A stretch of 64,000 nt of DNA from Xestospongia muta (lineage: Eukaryota; Porifera; Demospongiae; Haplosclerida; Petrosiidae): NCBI GenBank assembly GCA_963693285.1, contig OY848918.1:4407876-4471875 (forward strand), in the 5' to 3' direction. The position numbers and the translations under genes were made by a program. The notes beneath the pieces were generated by a model. That model did no database searches, had not been told where the DNA came from, and was given only the letters and a program-made list of their open reading frames with translations. Shown here piece by piece: positions 55,360-64,000 of this stretch; the first letter of the stretch is position 1; every line of letters begins with the position of its first letter.

Positions 55360-57900
55360 AGTAATAACAGAATTGGAATAAGAATTAAATAAAGTAATAC
55401 ACACACATACACATGTATATAATAATTCCAAGAAGTGTTGACAGAACTCACTACATATTGTAATATATCCACTTATCTAGCACTACTACTAGTGTATTAT
55501 TATACATAATACATATGTACACATACTGATCCTGAGTAATAAGTAATATGATTTTATCTATCAAATGCACAACTCCTACAGACCTTTTACTATCACCTAT
55601 GAGTTATGGAGTGGAGTACAGCACTGTTCTATTAATAGCTATATGTCTTTGTATTATAATAGTCTTATGACATTTACATTGAGGTACAACTAGCAATCTG
55701 TTATAAGTAATATGACTTCAACTATTAAATGTACAACTCCTACACAATTTTACTATGACCTATGAGTCATTATGGATATACATAGTTACAGCCTAATAAC
55801 ATTCTGGAAGTAAGTACAGTTTTGATAAACTGTACATTAACACATAAAGGAAATAGTTTAGATGATGACAACATCCTTTGTTCATGTACATGATCTACTT
55901 TAACTAGAAGTTCCTAATGTTCTGACTTATGTTGTCATATTGAGGGATAAAGAAAATAAATAATTTTATTGGATTGTACCTCTAATATTAAAGATGGTTA
56001 TATTTACTTTCATATTCAACTATAGTGCTATACCTTCCTCTAATTAATAGAGCTTTAAATTACCAAATGTGACTATATGTAGTGTGATGACATTACTATA
56101 TACATACTAAAGATGAACATCTATGATATAACATTATACAAACATTAATAATATTTTTTTTATAATTTTCTATTCTACATATCTGTGACACATTATTTAC
56201 TCATTTCTACACAGACCAATTCTATCATTGATCCACTTGCTTATTTCATTGTCTCATTTATCTTATTCTTCATTGGTCTGTTTCATCATATGCATACATT
56301 GTTAGAATATGATTACAAAATGACCTTTATTAACATACACTTATAACATTATCAATACAGCACATATATAAACTACCTATATAATATTAATGTATATAAA
56401 CTTACACATATATGCATATAATTATTATTATATTGTACATGTTTGTTCAGCATTTCTACTTCAGTATATATATAATACTACTAGTTCAGTAAATCTCATA
56501 TCATATAATGTTTGACTAGTTAAATAGATCATTATAAATTGTTAATTCTCTTAATAATAATGTTCTTTACTGTCTTATACATTTCTATTATAAATTGTAC
56601 ATTTCACAACATGTATCAACAGTTCATATTTAAATTCATATTACATTATAAAGACTAATATATTGTATATCATTGTATATACAACATAACTATAGATGTA
56701 TCTATCAAGAGTTATATAAATGGATGGAGGAATAGATAGGATAATAGATACAGAGTGATGTAAAGGACCTAAAGGTAAGTTGTAGTATAAATTATAAAGT
56801 TCAGACGTCAGATATCCTTAGTTGACTTAATTATTAAATTCTGATACAGGATTACAAATATTCAACACTGTTTAGGACAGGATACCAACAGGAGTCTTTA
56901 ATCCTGGTATTGAATTACAAACTTTAACACTTCTTTTTAACAATGATAATGTAACTATTAATAGTATAGTGTACAGTGACAGGATATCAACAATATAATG
57001 CATTATTATTAAGTATTCTTAATTTCCATATAAATTTATGTGTATAATTTCCCATAAGGATTTTACTTACAAAATGTATCCTTAGTGATGCTCCAAGTAC
57101 CATAACATTATAAAGACTAACAATAAATAAGAACTCATTGTTTAATAACTATACACTATACTATAGAAAACACTCATCATGAGAGAGTTCACTATTTATA
57201 GTTTATATGTTACCAAATGTAAACATAAGATAACATTAGAAGAGCAATATACAATAATGGATTGATGTGTGTGTTCACTAGATACAGTGGAGATTACATA
57301 AAAGTATTTGAGAGTCATTAGCTATTGGTGTCTATATAATAAAGTTTTAATGTAACTCTAACGACACATAACAAATTACTCACTCTAAAATATATATACC
57401 TGCAATTATAGAACACAGAGAAAAAATTTAAATAAACTGTTTTGACAATAATATTGTAATTAACTATGTTTATATTGTAATCAGCTTTAATGACATGTTT
57501 TAAAATACAGTAATGGACTTTCTTTATGGTAACGCACGTACACACACACACACAAATTTCATGTTTGTCTATGTGCATGTGTGTGTCATATAGAAGAGGG
57601 ATGTTTGTTAATATCAAGAGATAAATGTTACATATTACAACTTTCAAACAAAGTGTATTGGCCTATTGTCATATTGAAATATTTGCCAGGTAGATCTGTT
57701 GATGACAAAATGACAAACATGCTACGAGTTTTACAAGTTGTAAAGAAGAGTTTTGGATACCAAGAATGATATAGTAAACACGTTATCATCACATTTCACT
57801 TCTAACAAATATAGTTTGTTAACAGAGTTGTCTTCAGTTTCTGGGAAAACTAACAGTATACAAATTCATAAAAGTAGCTGACAAATAAGGAAATGCTAGT
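55360..57900. repeat. Segmental duplication block, copy 3
   Basis: Third copy of the block at 45340-48240, and closest to 49660-51160. The ORF-like tract at 56190-56400 is frameshifted here. It ends with the + strand exon-like frame at 57590-57769. Confidence 0.65.
57590..57769 (+). CDS. Exon-like + strand frame, unknown family
   Basis: From an ATATAG acceptor to TGA: EEGCLLISRDKCYILQLSNK, VYWPIVILKYLPG, then RSVDDKMTNMLRVLQVVKKS and a short end. Homologous segments at 47940-48110 and 51210-51370 have frame breaks, so only this copy is open. It sits about 450 bp upstream of the + strand frame at 58217 in the same relative order as in the other blocks. No known domain recognised. Confidence 0.3.
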   Translation: MEEGCLLISRDKCYILQLSNKVYWPIVILKYLPGRSVDDKMTNMLRVLQVVKKSFGYQE

Positions 57901-58216
57901 ACCTTGACAATAACAGTATTGAATGACAGTATTGACATTACCTGTGCATGAACTCACATAACATTATAATAATATCACATGTAACATGATGACATTATAC
58001 ACTCAGCATTAAATATATAATACAACAATACTATATTTAAACAGTCACAGTATATATTACTAACATACAGTACAGTAATAAAGTACAATTAAAAGTAACC
58101 ATGACAGTGGTGTTAGTAACTCAGTGCACATATTTTCCCAAAATAATCATCCTTCATAGTGCTAGAACATAATACATAGTTTAAATAGTATAGTAATATA
58201 GTAAGTGTTCTGTTTA

Positions 58217-58482
58217 TATAGTCAATGAGATTGAATTATCAACGTATATTATTGAACATACAGATGACATGCATGTACTTCCTTACTGATGGGATGAGAT
58301 ACATGATATTTCATCATCTGAGTTACCTTATACAGTTGTCTGAGTCATCTGCTTATAGATTTGTAACAGATGGACAATATAGTATAAACAATGTTATGAT
58401 CATTTCTGTCCAATCAATGTATTACAGTATATCTATCTATCTTGATTCATTAGTACTTGTACTGTTAAATGTTGACTCATAA
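58217..58482 (+). pseudogene. + strand exon of unknown family, frameshifted copy
   Basis: The start (VNEIELSTYIIEHTDDM) is in one frame and the rest (FLTDGMRYMIFHHLSYLIQL, then DSLVLVLLNVDS) in another, with the shift near 58270. The C-terminal part is longer than at 52233 because the TAA there is TAT here. Confidence 0.4.
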
Positions 58483-58698
58483 TCAACCAATTCTAGAAAC
58501 TGCTTGCAAATTTGAGGAGTATCAAATAAATGTTATAATCAAAACACAATTACTAGCTGTTATGTCTCTCATCTCTGTTACATGTAACATGCTATTATAA
58601 GGATAGACTCATTACATACTTGTGAGATAAAATCTGTTGTTTCAAGCAATTTTATAATACTGAAAACTATTTATAATAAATCACAAAAAGAAAAAGGT

Positions 58699-59039
58699 TT
58701 AGTTCTGCATGTATGTAATAGCACCCATAATTTTAGTAATGTTTAAATATTTTATCACACCATATGCAGCACATGTGTTCATCTCTAGTTCAGTAGTAGG
58801 TAGTGTATTAGTGATCATATCAACATTTTCATATTGAGGTATAACTTGATGAGGGACAGCATTTGTTAGTGAATTAATAGGAGATGGTACAGTACCTACA
58901 ATGGATAATACCATTTACAAACTATTCCCACTGTTATTATTACCTTGTCTCAGTGACTTAGTTCTTCTTATCCAACATATCACTATATGTATTAGTACAG
59001 TACATACCAGTATTAGAACTGACACACTCACTAGACTAC
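58699..59039 (-). CDS. Receptor TM + tail cassette H, tail extended
   Basis: TM exon 59039-58944 is intact. The tail exon from 58895 reads VPSPINSLTNAVPHQVIPQY, YENVDM and AAYGVIKYLN, then runs 20 residues further (to ITYMQN) than in the other copies because the usual stop is lost. Both tyrosine motifs are kept. No ectodomain exon is found to the right (59045-59400 is duplicated noncoding repeat). Confidence 0.5.
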
Positions 59040-60061
59040 CTATAATATAGCATTATATATATTGTTATTATACTAAGGTAATTATATTACCTCCAATAGT
59101 AATCCATGTATTATCAACTGGTGTATCTATTATAGTCACCTCATATGACTTATGATTTGATTAAAACATGTAAAACAATATGTTTACTCACAGGTCAAAT
59201 AGTCATATGTTGTCATAGTAATATCATATGTAACATGCTAACATTATACACTCAGCATTAAATATATAATACAACAACACTATATTTAAACAGTCACAGT
59301 ATATATTACGAACATACAGTACAGTAATAAAGTACAATTAAAAATAACAATGACTGTGGTGTTAGTAACTCAGTGCACATATTTTCCCAAAATGATCACC
59401 CTTCATACTGCCAGAACATATACCTAGTTTAGGTAGTATAGTAATATAGTAAGTGTTCTGTTTATATAGTCAATGAGACTGAATTATCAACGTATATTAT
59501 TGAACATACAGATGACATACATGTAGTTCCTTTTGTCCAACATTTTATCCATATAGTGACTTAGTTCCTTTTATCCAACATTACCTCCAATACTAGTCCA
59601 TGTATTAGGTATATTTATTATAGTATAAAGATATGAGGTTAGATCATATGACTTATGATTTGATTAAAACATGTAAAACAGTATGTTTACTGAAAGGTCA
59701 AACAGTCATATGTTGTAGGGGAGGGTGCTTAACGAAGGATAAAAGTCATGCTATATTGCTAACCTAATTTGTAAATACGAAAGTTAGACTTGTGAGATGG
59801 TGGAATTGTGCATATGGTAAATTACAATTAGTATTGAATTGTTAGTATAAATCTGTACTTGTATCCCTCAATGCAAAGTAGATGAACATTACCCCTGTCT
59901 ATTAGGTATAAGTGAGTTATTTAATTAAATTATCTACATTAAATAGCAGTTTATATATACAATTTCTAAACAAAGCATACTGCCCTATGTTGTTATAGTT
60001 ATAACAAAACAAGGAAAGACAAAACATTTGTTCACAAGTACTACTAAGTCTGTCCAAATCC
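59040..60061. other. Duplicated noncoding blocks, no gene
   Basis: Contains scraps of the cassette 5' flank repeated twice (59085-59210 and 59570-59720: tatgacttatgatttgatta, aaaacatgtaaaac), and one unit of the 51520-52120 repeat. About 59715-59890 is sequence found nowhere else in the window. Confidence 0.4.
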
Positions 60062-60838
60062 AATATCAGATGATGTCCCCAAACAGGTATTTGGTTCATC
60101 ATTATTTATTATACTACATCTTTTGAGATTGTAACTTATAAGCCTATCATTAACAATTAAGAGGATTGATGATTCTAGATAAAGCTTAGCAATGACATTT
60201 GAAGACAACTACATGTGTCCATCTGAAAGTGACACTTAATGGTGGGCACCTATTGTAAATTTATTATTAACAATAGTGATTACTCTAGGTAAAGGTTGGT
60301 AATCATATTGAAGACACCTGCACATGTGAATCTCAAAATGGCTTTTGTGTTATAATCACATATCTTCTCATTACGAGAATAGAACTATGTTGTAAGTAAA
60401 TATATATAGGTGATGCCTACGGCCAATAGAAGTAAGCATGTGATATTTAACAAAGTGTAAATGTAACTGTACTATATTACCTACAGTAATAATCAACAAT
60501 ACATGTTAGTGTGTGTTTATTACATAAAACTGGTTTATTTATATTGCACATACTGAGAGTATAACGTTAACATAATAGCATATGATATTATTATAATGTT
60601 ATATGATTACACAGGTGGCTGTCAACATGACAATTCCTTATTTGCCAAGTACTTTATCGATTTATACTTTGCCACTATAGTGTAGACTTACAATCTTGAT
60701 AGAGGTATATACAATGATGAAGCAAATAGCTGTTTGAAGACATCACCTGAACTTTTAATTGGATAGACTTACAATCTTGATAGATGTAGTAACAAACAAT
60801 GATGAAGCAAATAGCTATTGGAGACATTACCTGATATC
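60062..60838. mobile_element. Inverted-repeat element, copy 3
   Basis: Nearly identical to 48251-49024, base for base over most of its length, including the doubled right arm. It lies in the same position relative to the adjacent receptor tail (about 300 bp away), so the two were copied as one segment of about 1.4 kb. Confidence 0.55.
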
Positions 60839-61140
60839 ATCTAGCAACAATGTCAATAGTTGATGTTACTCTAGTAACATCAACTATTTACTTGTCATTG
60901 ATATCAAAAGTATAAATTATTTGATATTTCTTATTTGATCTACTTTGAAAAAAATAAACCAGCTGCTTTTAGAATACAACCCATCAACAAAAGTATAGCT
61001 AAAGTCTGTTTGCAGATGGAATTGATACCTTATGTGAGATTATACACATGAATTTATATGGAATGTTGTCAATATATTATTATAATTAATAAAAGTAAGT
61101 TAGCAGTGTTCAGAAATTGTTTATTTAAACGCACACACTA

Positions 61141-63430
61141 TTAATATTTTATCACACCATATGCAGTACATATGTTCATCTCTAGTTCAGTAGTAGGTAG
61201 TGTATTAGTGATCATATCAACATTCTCATATTGAGGTATAACTTGATGACAGACAATATCTGTTAGTGGATTAACAGGAGATGGTACAGTACCTATAATA
61301 GATAATACCATTTACAAACTATTTCCACTGTTAGAATTACCTTGTCTCAGTGACTTAGTTCTTCTTATCCAACATATCACTATATGTATTAGTACAGTAC
61401 ATACCAGTATTAGAACTGACACACCCACTAGACTACCTAGTATAATATAATACTACATAATTATATTGCTGTTCTACTTAATTACCTCCTATACTAGTCC
61501 ATGTACAATTAATTTGATTGTCTGCATAGCATAAATATATAATACAAGAATGAGATCAGTGGAATAATAAGAAATATTTTACTCACATGTTTTAATTGTT
61601 CCTTTTGTAACTAATTCAGGAGATGTCAATGAAATAATACTCACACCAAGAGTTGGTTCTAATCCAATAATAGTGATATTAGTAGATGAAATTGCACAGT
61701 GATCCTACATAATTATATTCTTATTGTACTTAATTACCTCCAATGCTAGTCCATGTACTATTAATTTGCTTGTCTGTATAGTATGAAGATATAGGAATGA
61801 GATCAGTGGAATATTAATAAGTTGATTACTCACTAGCCAAACAGTCACATCTCCTTGTTGTTCCTTTTGTAACTAATACAGGAGATGTCAATGCACTATT
61901 GCATAATGAAGTAGCAGTCATATTAAGAGATGAGTAAGTTAGTTCCAACCCAGTAACAGTGATATTAGTAGATGATATTGCCCAGTCATCTGATAATGTA
62001 TCCTCCTCTTCAATATCATAACATCCATATTATATATACCAGTAGGTATATCATATGTACATCCAATTACTGTACTAGTACATACTGGAGAACACATCAA
62101 TGATAAGTTAGTACTGTAGGTAGAGGAGGTTAATGAAATAAGACAACCTTTAACAATAGCTCCTTTTATAAAATGACAGCTGTAACATGTTTTACCAATA
62201 TTACTTAGGTCATTATATAGGGTAGCTTCAGTAATATCATATGTACCTAGTCATATATACAGTCAATTTAATGGCCAATGGTATTATAAATCTTACTTAA
62301 TGGTAATGTGTTTTTTGAAGTGATAACAAGACCAGATGAGTAGGCCAAGCTGAGTCTTGTCTCCCATATCTGATTTTCTGATAGATTTAGTTGTACTAAA
62401 GCTGTTATCTTTGTCATCAAAACTGTTATTTCCTGATCAGATAAAGTTAACAACAATGTTTTGTTTGATCCTAGCAACTGTATGTTAATTGACGCAACGA
62501 AATTTATACATTGCTACAAATAAAAATAGAAACATATAATATATATACACACACCACGTATGTGCATACTTGACTAATTGTGGCTTGTACACTGGAAGTC
62601 CATGATGAGTTCAATGACCTACTGATTACTATAATGTCCCAACTGGTTAAATATGCTGATTAAATTTTAACTTCATTGATATAGACTCATAATATGATAT
62701 TATATCTTACCCTTTGGAAGTATAATGGCTTGACTTGTTACATCTCCTTCTCCAGCTGAATTATTACCAGCTACACTAATCGTATAGTTACCAAATTGAC
62801 TGGGACAATAGATCCAGCTGGTAGTATTACTAGTTGTAGTATATTGTGTATTATCTCCTTCATTAGTGACATTAATAATATAACCATATATAGGTACTCC
62901 ATCAAGAGAGAAAGGAGGAGACCAGGAACAGTTTATACAACAATGACCTTGTCTGGTACATGTTAAGTTGCCAACTTTTGAAAGTTTACCTTTTAAATAA
63001 CAATTTACAAGTTAATGAATTAATTTGATGTACATACCTTGTATTATTAGTATACACTGAATAGTATTGAAATAGATTTTATTATTTACATATCCTGCAG
63101 CAACACACTTTACTACTGTATTGTTATATTGAGGGTAGCCAGGTATTGTAAGACTAGAAGAAGAAGTTGCTGTTCCAACTGTAACAATACCAAGTTGAAC
63201 AATAGCAATATTTGTTGAAAGAGAATTATTGACTGTCCAAGTAACAGTCACACCAGTATGATCCACTGAACATTGGTAATGTGCTAGTTGATAGACTCCA
63301 ATGTTAGGAGATGGAGAAAGTATGAACTGAACAGCTATATAATGAAACAGTATTTTTTTGAATTTCTATACATGATGGTCATACTATACCTTCACATTTA
63401 GTTGTTAAAGTTATTAATAGAAATATCCAA
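61141..63430 (-). CDS. Ig/FN3 transmembrane receptor, nearly complete copy I
   Basis: Exons on minus: hydrophobic leader (about 63429-63392; NVWIFLLITLTTKCE, no ATG in the same exon), Ig (63334-63038; AHYQCSVDHTGV, VVKCVAAG), FN3 (62989-62711; INCSWSPPFSLDG, NYTISVAGNNSAGEG), linker (about 62640-62575), exon 62517-62268 (LTLSDQEITVLMTKITALVQ), exon about 62247-61990, a short duplicate of the next exon (61690-61590), TM (61436-61341) and tail (61292-61141; YENVDM, TAYGVIKY, stop). A one-base deletion near 62022 shifts the frame in a conserved stretch. With the missing start codon, this copy may be a recent pseudogene or use an unseen first exon. Confidence 0.6.
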
Positions 63431-63769
63431 ACATTAGTTTGCCTATATTAAAAATGTACACACACACACTTAATACAGTTAGGGTGAATTTCCCAAAGGT
63501 TAGAATTAATTTTTGAACTAAAGTAAAGTGTCAGCTACTTAGATGCAGCCAATAAAATCAAACATATTATGTAGCAGTCTGAACCTTGGACCACATATTT
63601 TCACGCTTAATGTAGGGATCAATATATTAAAATATGCTGATCTGGACTTACTCACTGGGCTCAACATTCTATACTAAAATTAATTTAATTAGGCAAGACA
63701 TGTGTTTGCAAGGTAATATAAATATAAGTTACTGCTGCAGGCATGATATATATTGACTAGCCAACTACC
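63431..63769. promoter_or_regulatory. Possible bidirectional promoter region
   Basis: Lies between the leader exon of the minus-strand receptor and the start of a + strand gene. An ACACACAC tract is at 63459. No TATA box or known site can be assigned with confidence. Confidence 0.25.
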
Positions 63770-63811
63770 ATGCTCAAGTTTCTTTGGATATCGCTGCTGC
63801 TTGCGCATGCA
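63770..63811 (+). CDS. First exon of a secreted or membrane protein, signal peptide
   Basis: ATG at 63770 encodes MLKFLWISLLLAHA, then a perfect GTAAGT donor (63812). Length, hydrophobic core and small residues at the end are typical of a signal peptide. The rest of the gene is beyond the window or in 63812-64000, where no second exon is evident. Confidence 0.5.
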
Positions 63812-64000
63812 GTAAGTTGCTACATATTATAATAATATACATAAATAGATTTTAAAATTATACTAATTTATGCATCTTCAACTTACCTCGTTGTCATGTT
63901 GAGCTGGTTTCATCGGCCGCTATCAATGGTCATTGTGCGCTACCACAGAAGTTATAAACTTTCCCTAGCAAAGCACGCCATTATTTCTCCTAGTACTAGT

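Noticed and set aside
1..64000. tRNA or other RNA genes besides U6
   Set aside because: I looked for tRNA B-box-like and other snRNA cores while reading and found none that I could support; a covariance search would settle it.

Overview
The window is animal nuclear DNA: very AT-rich, with short (about 50-100 bp) GT..AG introns, multi-exon Ig/fibronectin-type receptor genes, a Pol III U6 snRNA locus and many eukaryotic DNA-transposon relics. The overall style (compact introns, tandem Ig/FN3 receptors with short tyrosine tails) suggests a marine invertebrate, most likely a demosponge such as Amphimedon; this assignment is inference, not something I could search.

Layout. 0-7.2 kb: a putative receptor tail exon on the + strand (703-1010) and the best preserved receptor gene on the - strand (1515-3756: signal peptide, Ig, FN3, two further extracellular exons, TM helix, tyrosine tail). 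9.3-41 kb: four nearly identical intronless type II membrane glycosyltransferase genes (fucosyltransferase-like), all on +, interleaved with broken copies of a Tc1/IS630-type DDE transposase, a SAMD3-like gene, a hAT transposase, receptor fragments and minisatellites. 32.98-38.52 kb: a U6 snRNA gene cut into two parts by a 5.4-kb DNA transposon with a multi-exon transposase; the two U6 parts share a 6-bp target duplication, GCGCAA. I assign the element to the Dada superfamily, known for insertion into small RNA genes. 41.4-43.3 kb: a second type of Ig/FN3 receptor gene on -. 44.5-63.4 kb: a maze of segmental duplications carrying repeated TM-plus-tail cassettes of the receptor family, ending with a nearly complete receptor gene (61141-63430, -) and, in divergent orientation, the first signal-peptide exon of another secreted or membrane protein (63770-63811, +).

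Nine cytoplasmic-tail modules of one receptor family lie on the - strand across the window. Seven keep a 96-bp TM exon of the same phase, and several have lost their ectodomains. The tails carry two conserved tyrosine motifs (YE[NY]V and AYGVI) that look like SH2-docking sites. The locus therefore reads as an expanding and decaying immune- or allorecognition-type receptor cluster. The glycosyltransferase family may have been amplified with it. Most copies look broken; the genes I regard as plausibly functional are the four glycosyltransferases, the receptor at 1515-3756, perhaps the receptor at 61141-63430 and the transposase.
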